Position numbers and translations under genes: made by a program. The notes under the pieces were generated by a model. It was not told the DNA's origin. It saw nothing but the letters and a program-made list of their open reading frames with translations, and searched no databases. Of a stretch of DNA of 64,000 bases, positions 1-11,005 are shown in pieces. Position 1 is the first letter of the stretch. Each line of letters begins with the position of its first letter. The stretch covers positions 79,904,648 to 79,968,647 of the forward strand of contig OZ018337.1 in assembly GCA_963969495.1 (NCBI GenBank). The letters are read 5' to 3'. The DNA is from Ceratothoa steindachneri (lineage: Eukaryota; Arthropoda; Malacostraca; Isopoda; Cymothoidae).

Positions 1-1
1 T

Positions 2-2084
2 TCTCTGGAGGTGCTTTCGGGCACCTCCCTATCTCCAGCGGCAGTCCCTCCTTTGCTTTCTAAGGGGACTGCCAAGAAAGCCAGCAGGCAGCACATTGCC
101 GACCGCCCCTCGTGCAAGCGGCTCGGTAGGGCAAACCCCCTTAGGGGGGAGAGGGAAGCCAGGCCCCTTCGGTCGCTTCCCTCAAAAGACCTGCTGGCAA
201 GAATTTTAAACTTTGCTGGGGTCAAGGCCTGTGCCTCCCCATACCACCTGACTAGTGACAATACTGCCAAGGGGACCTGCGATGTCCTGGGAGGGGATGG
301 CCAACTGGAGGCCCCTCCTGTGATAGACATGGTCCTTGAGGAGACCCAGTCTCAGACGGTAGGGCCTTCCATGGGGGGGAATTCGGGCTCGGCGCCAAGC
401 ACCGAACCCGAATCCGCCCCTATGCAAGGTCCTCCTCAAATGGCTGAGGGCTCCGAGGCAAAAGGAGGGGAGGGATCTCCTCCGACAGGTGCCCCTACGA
501 CAACCAGGACCTTCTCCATTTCGGAGAGGGACCTGGCTGAGGCTGGTCCATCTGGCCTGGGGACTTCTGCCGGCGGAGGTGAAAAGCGGGTTCATTCCCC
601 GCCCTCCTCTCCGAAAAAGAAAAAGACTAAAAAGACAAAAAAGACTCGGGGCTCCTCTCCATCCGCGGGGGCTGCGGGGACGGATGGTTCTGCTGCCACT
701 CTGGCAAGCGACCAAGCCAAGATCGGCACATCCGCCCCCTCTGCCCCCCCGGTTGCGGAGCCCCTGACAAAGAAGACTACTACCAAGAGTGCACAGGGCG
801 GAGCCTCGATGACATCGGGGCCCCTGATTCAGAGGTTACCTGGCGTTTTCGAGCCCGCTGGCTTCAAACGCTTCCTCGTTATTCGCTCCACTGATGGCAC
901 CATGTTGTCCAAGGCAACATGATCCATCAGCGGAGAGGATTAGCTAGTGCAATTGGTAGAGAGCCGAAGGTAACCCGTTTCTCGGACGGGAGCCTTCTGG
1001 CGAATCCCGCCGAGGCGGCCAAGATTAGTGCTCTTCGGACACTTCATGGCACCCCGGTGAGTGTGACGCCGCACTCTACCATGAACTTTGTGAAAGGAGT
1101 AGTTTATGCGAGGGAACTCGTTGACTACTCCATTGAAGACATCACCTTAGAGCTGGCCGACCATGGGGCGGTCAAGGTCGAACGTGTGATGAGAAAACAG
1201 GGAGGGGCCTCGAGACCCACCCCTACACTCTTCGTCACGTTCGACTGTGACAAGCTCCCTGAGTCGGTGCGTGCCGGTTGGTACCGCTACCGCGTGAAGG
1301 CATTCGTGCCACTGCCGCGGCGGTGCTATTACTGTCACCGCTTCGGCCATACGAATCGCTCATGTAGACGTGCAAAGTCGGGGTCAACCGAAGTCTGTGT
1401 AAATTGCTCCAAGGTCGCACACGATAAGTCCAAATCGTGTGTGGCCAAGTGTGTCAATTGCGGAGAGCCGCACCCTTCTTCTTCGAAGCAATGTGGTGCA
1501 TATCTCCTTGAGAAAGAAATCCTGGCCGTTCAGGCCCAGGATCGACTCTCATTCCGCGAGGCAAAGGACTTGGTCCTGGCGCGCCCGGCTCTGGCGGAAA
1601 AAAGGGTTCATACCCTGCCCCGGCTAAAACCAGGGCTCCCCCCTCTTCCCCCAGCGTGACCGTTTCCCGTAAGGCGAAACGGCCACGCGCCTCCACCGAG
1701 TCGTTAGACTCACAGGAGGCAACACCCCTGAAGATGGTCGCTAGGCCATCTTCCGGGGTTCCTAAAGCTGTCCCCCGAAAGGAGGACAGCAACAAAGGAG
1801 CTTCGGCTCCTTCGCCCACGCCCCGAGGTGGAGCGAGTTGCTCGGAGACGGTGGTTCCTCGAAAAGAGGGCCCCCCGCCTCCGAAGCCGCAACGCCCGCC
1901 TAAGGTTTCGAGGCGGAGGGAGGAAAAGACTCGCATGGCGAGCCCAACCTCCCCTAATAAGTCCTCGAAGGCGACAGCGCTTTGTCCGGCCAACAGCGCC
2001 CGGGGTTCTGCCCCCGGGAAGCGTACGGCCATTCCCGTGAGGGTCTTCAATTCGAGGAGGGCCCCCGCGTCTCCTCCGAGCTAG
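2..2084 (+). pseudogene. Family A ORF1 (gag-like, zinc knuckles), copy A, broken
   Basis: This is the nucleic-acid-binding ORF1 protein. The N-terminal half is Pro/Ser/Lys-rich and low complexity, with a basic Lys run near 613-648. A conserved central domain (about 960-1300) is followed by knuckles of the CxxCxxxGHxxxxC type starting at CYYCHRFGH (about 1324), then CVNCSK and CVNCGE. The frame is open from base 2, so the true start is outside the window. Two lesions are clear from comparison with copies E and G: a one-base deletion near 916 (AAGGC where others have AAGGGC), and a deletion of about 145 nt near 1592. The last frame ends at TAG 2082-2084, just before the endonuclease. It cannot encode an intact protein. 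Confidence 0.85.
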
Positions 2085-5000
2085 GCCTGGAGGGCATATT
2101 CCTTCAATGGAATTGCCGTGGACTCCGGGCCAACTGGGAGGAGCTGCGGAGGCTCGTCTCGTCCCGTTCCCCGTTAGCTATTTTTTTGCAGGAGACCATG
2201 CTAGGTTCGTGCCCCCTCCCGGCCCTCCCGGGGTATAAGGGTCTTGCGACCCCACCACCGCGGGATGGCCGGGCTGGGGGGTGCGCAGTTTACACCCGGC
2301 ATGATGTCTCCGTTCTTCCTTTCTCTTTAGATACCTCCTTTCAGGCAGTGGCTGTGCAGCTGCACCTGGATAGGAGGTATACTATCATTTCTGCGTACAT
2401 TCCACCGTCAGCTGACTTCGACGCGGGGGACTTCCGCCGCGTCGTGGCACGGTTGCCGAGGCCCTTTCTCTTGCTTGGAGATCTGAACGGCAGGCATCCT
2501 CTCTGGGGAGATTACTCCATAAATCCCAGGGGACAAGCCCTTGCCGATCTGATCGAAGAGCTTGAGATGGGTGTCCTAAACGTGGATGAGTTTACGCATC
2601 ACTGTCCGAGAACCGCTTCATTTTCTTGCCTTGACCTATCTTTGTGCTCTTCGGATGCACAGCCTGATTTTGATTGGGGGGTGGTCGATGACCTCCATGG
2701 TAGTGATCACTTTCCCATTCAAATATGATTTTCAGGGCAACTGCCGCCTGAGAGACCACCTCGGTGGTGCTTGGCGCGGGCGCGGTGGCCTGCATTTCAG
2801 GAAATGACTGAATTCTCTATCTCAGTCGAGGAGTTTAGGTCGGTAGATGAGGCCGTTGAGTTCTTCTCCGGCAACCTCATCGCCGTGGGCCTGACTACTA
2901 TTCCTAGGACGTCTGGCCGTTTTGCACGCCGACCACTCCCATGGTGGTCGGCCGAGTGTGAGACGGCCCTCAAACAGAAGCGTTATGCCTACATGCGCTA
3001 TAAGCGCCGCCCGAACGATTTCACTGTCGCTGAATTTCGTCGGGCTAGGGCTAGGTTCCGGTATATTTCGAAGCACGCCCGCCCGCCGCTCTTCTTGGCG
3101 GGCATACGTGTCTTCACTTAACGGGAAGACCCCTTTAGCTGAGGTGTGGAAGCGAGTCAAAAGGATTCGGGGCAAGTTCTCGCAGGACCCCCCTCCCGTT
3201 CTCCAGGAGAATGGGACCGCAATCTCGGACCCCGCGTCCGTGGCGGAATCCTTAGCGACCGCTTTTTCTGCATTCTCTAGCCGTGATGCTGCTCCGCCAG
3301 CATTCAATGCACGTCGTGATGTCGCGGAAGGCCGCCGGCTGGACTTTACCTCCAGAGGCGGAGAACCCTTCAACGACAAGTTTACTGTGAGTGAGTTGCG
3401 CTCCGCTCTCGCTTCGTGCGCGGACACCGCCCATGGTCCGGACGATGTCCCGTACGCCATGCTTCGACACCTGGGTGAGCGAGGCATGGCCTTTCTGTTA
3501 GATTTGTTCAACAGGATCTGGGTGGAAGGTCTTCTCCCAGACTCCTGGCGAATCGCTACTGTGCTCGCCTTTCGCAAGCCGGGGAGAGATCACTCTACTC
3601 CGACCGGATTCCGCCCAATCTCTCTAACCTCTTGCGTGTGCAAGTTGATGGAAAAATTGGTAAATGTTAGATTAGCCTATTTCCTGGACAGCGGAGGCCA
3701 TCTGTCTTCTGCACAGTGCGGCTTCCGTAAGTTCCACTCCACGTCGGATGCTCTGCTCCGACTGGAAAATGCCGTCTGCGAGGCTTTCCTTCGTAGACAG
3801 CACTACGCCACGGTGTTTTTTGATCTGGAGAAGGCCTATGATACCGCATGGCGATACGGTATCATGGAGACTCTCCACACGATGGGGGCGAGGGGACGCC
3901 TCCCAATGTTTATATCTGAATTTTTGCGAGATCGTCGATTCCGCGTACGGGTGGGGGGAGCCCTCTCCGGCCCAAAGGAGCAGGAAGAGGGTGTCCCGCA
4001 GGGAAGTCTCCTCAGTGTCACACTCTTTGCCCTGAGCATCAACGGCATCACCTCGGTGCTGCCGGAAGATGTTCTCGCTACGCTCTACGTGGACGACCTT
4101 TCGATCTCTTTTGGCGCGGCCCAGATGCCAACTCTGGAGCGCCGACTCCAACAGGCATTGAACCGCGTCTCTCGCTATGCCGAAGCGCACAGGTTTCGGT
4201 TTTCTTTGGCCAAGACTAACGTGGTGCACTTCTGCCGCCATCCACGGCTTCACCCCGACCCAGATTTGTTTCTTAATGGGGTGCGCCTGGATGTGGTTGA
4301 GTCGCACCGTTTCCTTGGTCTTGTATTCGACCGACGCCTCACCTGGGAGGCTCACATTCGCAGCCTTAGGGTCTCTTGTACCCGCGCCATGGACATTCTC
4401 CGTTCCGTGACGTTCAGCGCTTGGGGCGCTGATAGGGCTACCGCCTTACTTTTTTATCGATCCTTTGTTCGCTCGAAGCTCGACTACGGATGCGAGTTTT
4501 ATGCATCCGCAGCCGAGCGTTTATTGCGGAAGGTGGATTCGATCCACCACACCGGCCTTCGCCTTGCGACCGGTGCCTTCCGCACTTCCCCCATTGAGAT
4601 CCTGTTGGTCGATGCTGGGGAGATGCCACTCGCTCTGCGCCGCGTGCAGTGCATCACTCGCCTGTACGCGCGAGCCCGGCGCCTCCCTCAGTCGCCAACA
4701 GCTCTCACTGCATCCGCAGCTGATCTCGATGGTGCCTATGCCGCCGAGAGACGCCAGTCATACCCTAAGCCCTTTGGGTTTAGGGCCAGGAAACTCCTTC
4801 GAGAGGTAGATATAGCTCTCGGGCCGGTGGCGCCCCTGGTTCTGCCCAGGACGCCACCCTGGAGGGTACCACATTTGGCTATTTGTCGCCACGCCTCTGC
4901 TCCCAAAGCTTGTACTGCGCCGGGAGTATTGCGTTCGACCTTTTTGGAGCACACATCGTGTCACGCTGGTACCGTGCCAGTGTATACGGATGGCTCCAAG

Positions 5001-5804
5001 TCCCAAGAGGGGGTCGGCTTCCACGCCGTATCCCCTCTGTTTGAAGTCAGCGGGGCTCTACCAGGCGCTGCGTCTGTCTTCACGGCCGAGCTGGTGGCAA
5101 TACACCACTCGGTACGGGAGATTACGCGACGTGCCCGGTTCGGAGACCGGATTGTGATTTATAGCGACTCACAAAGCGCCCTGAGTGCTCTCGGGGCATT
5201 GGAATCTCCGCATACCCTGGTTCGCGAAATCCGTGACGCCACGGTTTTGGCGAGCCGGGCAGATGTCGAGATTATCTTCTGCTGGGTTCCTGGACATGTA
5301 GGAATTGCGGGGAATGAGCGCGCCAAAGAGTCCGCGAGGACTCTGCGACCGGACCAGCGTTTCGCTCTTCCTCACACTGACTACATGGCAGGAATACGGG
5401 CAGCTCTTCGGACTGCTTGGCAAAGAAGATGGGAGACGGTCGAGGGGAACTTAAAGTTGCGTGCCATTGCGCCGCGACTGTTCCCATGGACCTATCCCCC
5501 AATGCCGCGGCGGCTTCAGGTTGCTTTCTGTCGTCTTCGAATCGGACACACTCGTGTGACGCATCGTTACTTGGTGGAGCGCTCGCATGTGCCCTATTGC
5601 AACGACTGCGTCGTCCCCCAGACTGTTCGGCACATTGTTGTCGAATGTCCCAGTCTGGGTGATCTTCGCGCACGATACCTGTCTCGGTACCGGGATGGGC
5701 GGGGTCGCTACCGCCTGTCCCTTGTACTCGGGACGAGTGCGTGCACCATGACTGGTGGACTTATTGACTTTTTGGGGGAGGCCGGCCTTCTCCCCTTTAT
5801 TTAA
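1982..5804 (+). pseudogene. Family A ORF2 (EN-RT-RNase H polyprotein), copy A, two lesions
   Basis: This is the replication polyprotein of the LINE. Endonuclease starts at FLQWNCRG (about 2100) and includes LLGDLNGRHPLWG and SDHFPIQ. RT motifs follow: GFRPISLT (about 3610), FFDLEKAYDTAW (3818), GVPQGS (3991) and the YVDD box (about 4087). RNase H runs from VYTDGSK (4981) through FTAELVA, IYSDSQSAL and WVPGHVGIAGNE (about 5283). A terminal Cys-His motif (YCNDC...HIVVECP) is near 5596-5650. Lesions: TCA to TGA at 2726-2728, and a 4-bp GCCC duplication near 3080 that shifts frame. After it, one frame stays open to TAA 5804. No AUG lies in frame ahead of the endonuclease. This is the best-preserved ORF2 in the window. 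Confidence 0.88.
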
Positions 5805-5983
5805 GGTTCCTTTTTTTTTGTTATTGTTTTGTTTTAGGTTGCACTCTCCTGCACCGGGGTGAGGGGGACCTCCCCCCGCTGCCGGAGATTGCTTCGATTG
5901 TTAAGTTTTTCCAATTTATATTGATTGTTAAGTTTTCATATTTTAACTTTAAAGTAGCCTAATTCTAGGCTGTCGTGTTTTTC

Positions 5984-6012
5984 GGCGACTTATGCCCAAG
6001 TGGGTAGTTGCC
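5984..6012 (+). other. Conserved 3' UTR stem-loop of family A
   Basis: GGCGACT and AGTTGCC form an outer stem (one G-U pair), and CCCA/TGGG an inner stem around an AG loop. The hairpin lies about 14 nt before the poly(A) tail. The same fold appears at the 3' end of copy E (24828-24856) with changed but still pairing bases. LINE RTs of the stringent type are known to bind such terminal stem-loops; that role is inferred here. Confidence 0.5.
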
Positions 6013-6038
6013 AGATGGGCTCTTTAAAAAAAAAAAAA

Positions 6039-7585
6039 ATGGAGATGGTGGATCCTCCAAATGAGGGAATCCCACTTCCGAAGCCCCCCTGCTTGCCTGA
6101 AGTTTCGAGGCGGAGTGAGGAAAAGACTTGCATGGTGAGCCCAACCTCCCCCGATAAGTCGAAGGCGACAGCTCCCGGAATTGCGCCCCCGGGAAGCGGA
6201 TGGCCATTCCGGTAAGGGTCTTCTCTTTGAAGAGGGCCCCCCATCTCCTCCTAGCTAGGCTTGGAGGGTATATTCCTTCAATGGAATTGCTGTGGACTCT
6301 GGGCCAACTGGGAGGAGCTGTGCAACAATAGGGAGGGAAGCTGACCAATTCACACACAAGCCTTTTGTAGTATCCTCTTGCACAGAATGGTATGTTGACT
6401 GTGCCTTTTAGAAAATGGTCTCAGACGTAAAGGACCACACCAAGCAGAGGTGTGGAAGCGAGTCAAAAGGATTCGAGACAAGTTCTTGCTGGATCCCTCT
6501 CCTGTTCTCTAGGAGAATGGGGCAGCAATCTCAGACCTCGTGTCCATGGCGGAATCCTTCGTGACTGCATTCTCTAGCCGGGATGCTGCTCCGCCAGCAT
6601 TCAATGCACCGTGCGATGCCGCTGACTGGACTTTACCTCAAGAGGCGGAGAACCCTTCAATGACAGGTTTACTCTGAGTGAGTTGCGTTCCGCTCTTGCT
6701 TTGTGCGCGGACACCACCCATGGTCCGGACACTGTCCCATACGCCATGCTTCAACACCTGAGTGAGCGAGGCATAGCTTTTCTATTAGATTTTTTAACAG
6801 GATCTGAGTAGAGGGTATCCTCCAAGATTCCTGGCAAATCGCTACTGTGCTCACTTTTCGGAAATAGGGGACAGATCACTCTACCCCAGCCGGTTTCCGC
6901 CCAATCTCTCTAACGTCCTGCGTGTGCAAGTTGATGGAGAAATTGGTAAATGTTAGATTAACCTTTTTTCTGGACAGCGCAGGCCATCCGTCTTCTTCAC
7001 AGTGCGGCTCCCGCAAGTTCCACTCCACGTCCGATGCTCTGCTTCGACTGTAAAATGCTGTCTGCGAGGCCTTCCTTCGTAGACCACTATGCCAAGGTGT
7101 TTTTTGATCTGGAGAAGGCCTATGATGCAGTATCATGAAGACTCCACACGATGGGGGCGACGGGACGCCCCCCATTCTGAATTTTTGCGAGATCTTCAAT
7201 TCTGCGTACTGGTTCTCTGAATGCTCTCGGGGCATTGGAATCAACCCCATCCCCTGTTTTGTAAAATCCATGACGCCATGGTTTGGCCGAGCCGGGCGGA
7301 TGTTGAGATTATCTTTTGCTGGGTTCCTGGACATGTAGGAATTGCGGGGAATGAGCGCGCCAAAGAGTCTGCGAGGACTGGGCAATCAGACCAGCGTTTC
7401 GTTCTTCCTCACACCGATGACCTGGCAGGAATACGGGCAGCTCTTCGGGCTGCTTGGCAAAAAAGATGGGAGACGGTCGAGGGGAACCTAAAGTTGCGTG
7501 CCATTGCGACATGACTGTTCCCATGGACCTGTCCTCCAATGCCACGACATCTTCAGGTTGCTTCTTTTCGTCTCCGAATTGAATC
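6039..7585 (+). mobile_element. Family A relic, heavily deleted, downstream of copy A
   Basis: The first 220 bases match the ORF1 C-terminal region and 6260-6320 matches the ORF1/ORF2 junction. Bases 6321-6445 resemble nothing else here, and homology resumes at 6446 in the EN-RT linker. RT motifs are recognisable but interrupted (FFDLEKAYDA near 7100). At about 7215 the sequence jumps into RNase H, where WVPGHVGIAGNERAKESA is preserved (about 7320-7375), and it ends near 7585 in the C-terminal domain. It is more diverged than copy A, so older. Copy A's poly(A) tail borders it directly. Confidence 0.8.
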
Positions 7586-7600
7586 ACGATACACGATACC

Positions 7601-7843
7601 ATTTGCTCTCAAAAACCTATAACCTAATAACATGTCATACTTCTTGTTCTCACCTTCTACTACACAAAATTCATCTTCATTCATTTGGACACCTGCGATC
7701 AAAACTCTAAACCTCACAACAATCAGCACATCCTGCTCACCCAATCCAGTCAAATGATGTCCACAATCCTCAGTTTCACTTACTTTCATTCCTAGAAATG
7801 CTTCATAGTATACCACATTTACCTTACATCCTGTATCAATCAA
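7601..7843 (-). pseudogene. Retropepsin-like protease segment of the LTR element
   Basis: The segment opens with IDTGCKVNVV, the D[TS]G active-site signature of retroviral-type aspartic proteases with Cys after Gly. The pattern MLLGYRFLRANG near its end fits the LLGxDFL-type motif of LTR retrotransposon proteases. About 80 residues are readable. It follows gag in order on the minus strand and stops where family A sequence begins. There is no RT after it, so it is a fragment. Confidence 0.65.
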
Positions 7844-7988
7844 TGCACTTACTTCTCGTTTTCCACACTTAACTTTAACTCACATACACCTATTCACTTT
7901 CTGACCCCAATTCACTCCAAAATTCGACAATCCTCTCACACTCATCACTTGCACTCTCGACAATTCACTAGAAGGAACCCTATCATTC

Positions 7989-9226
7989 TTAGTTTCCCCA
8001 AGTTGTACCATCTTGATTACTTGCATCATTTGCATTCATTCTTTCATTCACATGTCTTTTGCCAGTCCTAAATAACCTCGTTGCATGATTCTTGCATTGC
8101 GGACACTTCGGCTCATTCACTAGATCTACTACCATTCTTACCATTCGAGCAACCGCTACTCCGACGATTCCGACTCTCACTCCTACTTCTATTCCCACTC
8201 CATTCGCGGCCAACATACACACTCTGCTGTTCATCTTGTCCATAGTAATTTTCCTAAAACTTGGACATCACTTTGATTGGGTTCTCGATCAGTGCATCCC
8301 GGTAAATTGACACTGAGGCAACCTACTCTTACTCGATTTGCACACAGCGTGAATTGAGGCCTCCTCCCTACCATAATCCTCAAATTCACGGTTCTCTACA
8401 ATCTCAAGTACATCCTCCCACAACAAGCTCTCACCTGCCCATCTCATCTTCTCTTTTATTTTATATCACATACTCACACACTTCATTCGGAACCGTATTC
8501 AAAAACTTTTTCATCAGCTCCTTATTTTCATTTATATCATCATCACCAAATCTCATTCGCGCCAGGGACTCTAAACAATGAGCATACGAATTCACACTCT
8601 CATTCTTCCCCATTCTTTCTTCCTCAAACCCATTCCACTTCTTATATTTTACACTCACCTTCATCCTCTTACATTGCTCCATTATTCTCTCTCACCACGT
8701 CCCATTTAGGCTCGCCCACACTTGTAATTGTCCTGTAAAACTCTTATACACCCATCCAGAAATTCCTCCAACTCTTTCACCCTAAACCTATTATTCTCCC
8801 CCAATTTTTCCTTACAATAACTCTCATACTCTTTCAAAAACGCATTCACATCTTGTTCCTTCCACCTTAAACTTGTTCAATTTAGGCACTTCTCTTATCA
8901 GAATACTTTTATGCACTTCAGCCTCATTCTCACTCTCACTCACTTTCCCACTATCCCACTATCCCACTATCACTCATACCCTCATTTGAACTGAAGTACA
9001 AGGAGTCAATGCTGGTCATCAGTTGGGCATTTTCTTATCGGTCTGGACGTCGAGTCTTGGAGGTCCTCTTCTTCCGTTGCTTAGTCTCAAGCGGAGGTTC
9101 GTTCAAATCCATCAGATACTTCGTTTCCGTCATTTCCGTTCCCAGTGGAGTCGAGGCCACACCACCACCAATTGCCCATAATTCTCCCATTCTCTCATCC
9201 AACATTCGCATCACTCTTTCCTCCAT
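7989..9226 (-). pseudogene. gag remnants of the LTR element
   Basis: Three disconnected reading frames in gag order. The N-terminal piece is 9226-9035. A capsid-like piece is at 8682-8461, where NSYAHCLESLARMRFGDDD and MKKFLNTVPNEV resemble the end of gypsy capsid domains. A nucleocapsid-like piece is at 8243-7989 with CPQCKNH, a partial CxxC knuckle lacking its last Cys. The frames are separated by stops and AT-rich sequence. The assignment is by motif style and order only. Confidence 0.5.
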
Positions 9227-9451
9227 TCACACTTCACAGTCCTTAATCCTCTCTTCCATTCTCACTTCCATCTCTCATTTATCTTTTTAAGTAATCATTC
9301 TCCACTCTCAACTGAGCATGTTTTCTGTCCTTCTGCTGCAATAATTAATTCAACTTTCTCACTTCCATCTCCATGGCCTCTTTCTGTTCTCCTTCCATCA
9401 AGGAAAAAAAACACTGGTTCTCACTCCTCTCCTTCCTCAAACCACCGGGCA

Positions 9452-9469
9452 GTCCCTATTCGGGTGCCA
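9452..9469 (-). other. Primer binding site, Lys-tRNA type
   Basis: The minus strand reads TGGCACCCGAATAGGGAC, starting 6 nt after the LTR's terminal CA. It differs at two positions (both G:C to A:T type) from the complement of the 3' end of Lys-tRNA(UUU), a common primer for LTR element reverse transcription. Confidence 0.65.
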
Positions 9470-9475
9470 GCAATA

Positions 9476-9973
9476 TGTGGCGGCGGGTTTGGGTTTGCGA
9501 CGCCCATTCCCACTAGGTCCCACCACCCCAACATAGCCCGCTCGGTGGTTTAAAGAGGGGAGAGTCTAATTTTAACTTTATTAAAATAATAATAATGGAA
9601 AATAAATCAAAAAACATTAATTAATCACAGCCACACACAAATACGAATATAACCTTATAACCTAAGCCATATATATATATATATATATACATATTGGTTA
9701 GGGCTTCTCTTATGGAGCTTTCATTTAATTTGAAGGATGAACGAAAGGATGTATAAAGGGAAATTCATTTCATTTTCTTGGTTAGAGCTTCTCCATAGGA
9801 GAAGCCCTAACCAATATTTATCCTTACATTATGAACCCGAAGGAATCAAGCTCTACCGTTCTCTTGAGAAGACTTCACTACCCGAAGATGGGTGAAAAGT
9901 TCACCTGAAACGTTGTATCAAGAAAATGAAATGAATTCTCCTTTATACGTCCTTTCGTTCATCCTTCAAATTA

Positions 9974-10008
<35 letters not shown>

Positions 10009-10640
10009 TAATCTAATATGTATGTGGCCTTACAAGTTTATTGGCCAACACCCGCACGTATACTCAGGGTATAAATAAGGCCTTACAAATATATTGGGCA
10101 GAGCGAATCAGGGACTGCAAAATGTCAAAAGTAATGGGTGCACCCTTAATCTATCGGTTAGCCGGTTGGAAAGAGGGGAAACAGAAAGATATGGGAAGGT
10201 GTGCCTGCTTCCTGAGGGACGAATGAGGTTTGAGACTCGGTGAAGTATCCTAACTTCACGGACCTGGGACACTAATTCCAACCGCTGTGTTGGGGTGACC
10301 GGGCACTAGCTCCAATTACTGCCTGGAAACTGGGAGGCGCTCTCCAAGACCCACACTTTTAGGCGGTCCCTTCTCTCCACGAAAATGACTGAGAGTCGAG
10401 GCTGGCTACCGCTGCCTCACAAAGTCAGATGCTTGATGGGCCGGTACCAAGAAGCTGGAAAGGAGAAGGCATCTTTGGTCACAGATTCACTGCCACACTC
10501 AAACATCATCAATGCTCACATCCGCACACACACAACCATTCACAACAACTCTCACCTGGATGTCTTTCAGTTTTTCCTTCGCTCGACCAATTAAGGCAAT
10601 TCAATGAATAAACATCAACCACTTGAGTTCATTAATTTCA
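9476..10640 (-). repeat. LTR of the gypsy-like element (5' LTR, minus strand)
   Basis: The minus-strand LTR ends in CCGCCGCCACA at 9476, just before the primer site. Stretches around 9480-9600 and 10200-10560 align with the solo LTR near 43330-44135 (for example TGTTGGGG...GTGG and TGCCTTCTC...TTCCAGC). The upper boundary near 10640 is approximate. The hairpin element at 9691-9973 splits it. Confidence 0.6.
9669..10008. repeat. Nested-hairpin repeat bounded by AT microsatellites
   Basis: Two inverted repeats are present. Arms 9726-9780 and 9919-9973 (55 nt each, about three mismatches) enclose most of the unit. A second pair, 9691-9719 and 9787-9817, shares ATATTGGTTAGGGCTTCTC. (AT)n runs at 9669-9689 and 9976-10008 flank it, the latter passing into (AC)n. 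The centre carries GAAGATGGGTGAAAAG and GAAACGTTG, motifs I associate with common invertebrate repeats. It looks like a short non-autonomous or foldback element that hit the LTR. Confidence 0.65.
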
Positions 10641-11005
10641 CTGATTTGCACAATGTCCAAAATCACAATTGTAATTTATTATTAGCGTTAGCCCTTGGAT
10701 AACATTTCCAAACGGGCTCTCTTCATTTCTTCAAAATACGCTCCGCTTCTAGGAGGGGGGTTGTATAGCGTACGAGAAGTGCAGGCGAGCCGCTTGAAAG
10801 CTTCGTTTGAATGAGTCTTTTTTGAGACTCAGGATGGCCGAGTGGATTCGCTGCGGGCTAACAGTGGTCCAGCGACGCGGGAAGCTGTTAGCAACTCGCC
10901 TACGCTATTATTTTTTGTGCCCCCTTTTCCTACTCTCCTCTATCTACACTTCATTAGAGAATATACTTTGCCCCAGTCTTCAACACTCTATTTATATTTT
11001 CTACA
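10641..11005. other. No recognisable gene
   Basis: AT-rich sequence with a GC-richer block at 10740-10900. A perfect pol III A-box-like string (TGGCCGAGTGG, about 10837) occurs without a convincing B box. I see no coding region. Confidence 0.4.

Larger units (their letters stand above)
1..6038 (+). mobile_element. Family A LINE, copy A (5' end outside window)
   Basis: This is a non-LTR retrotransposon with ORF1, ORF2 (endonuclease, reverse transcriptase, RNase H, terminal Cys-His motif), a 3' UTR of about 220 nt and a poly(A) run at 6026-6038. The left edge cuts into ORF1: copies E and F show that roughly 70 more codons and a 5' UTR of about 500 nt lie upstream. EN, RT and RNase H in one ORF plus a three-knuckle ORF1 points to the I/Jockey-type superfamily; the exact clade is not resolved. 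The tail abuts ORF1 sequence of another copy (6039 onward), so copy A probably inserted into an older relative. Confidence 0.9.
7590..10640 (-). mobile_element. Ty3/gypsy-like LTR retrotransposon, 5' part (LTR-PBS-gag-protease)
   Basis: Read on the minus strand, the order is that of an LTR retrotransposon: LTR (upper bound uncertain, to 9476), primer binding site (9469-9452), gag remnants (9226-7989), then an aspartic protease segment (7843-7601). Reverse transcriptase, integrase and the 3' LTR are absent, because family A sequence starts at about 7585. Frames are broken throughout. The LTR is interrupted by the hairpin repeat at 9691-9973. A homologous solo LTR lies at about 43230-44135. The gypsy rather than BEL assignment rests on gag style and primer site and is inference. 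Confidence 0.7.

Noticed and set aside
206..715. Long antisense open frames over family A ORF1 and ORF2
   Set aside because: They shadow the GC-rich coding strand of the LINE and carry no motif of their own.
2050..2090. Programmed -1 slippery site at the ORF1/ORF2 junction
   Set aside because: The G/C run (GGGCCCCC) does not form an X-XXY-YYZ heptamer in the ORF1 frame.
10830..10900. tRNA-like A box (TGGCCGAGTGG) suggesting a tRNA gene or SINE
   Set aside because: No B box, acceptor stem or cloverleaf can be drawn, and there is no second copy in the window.
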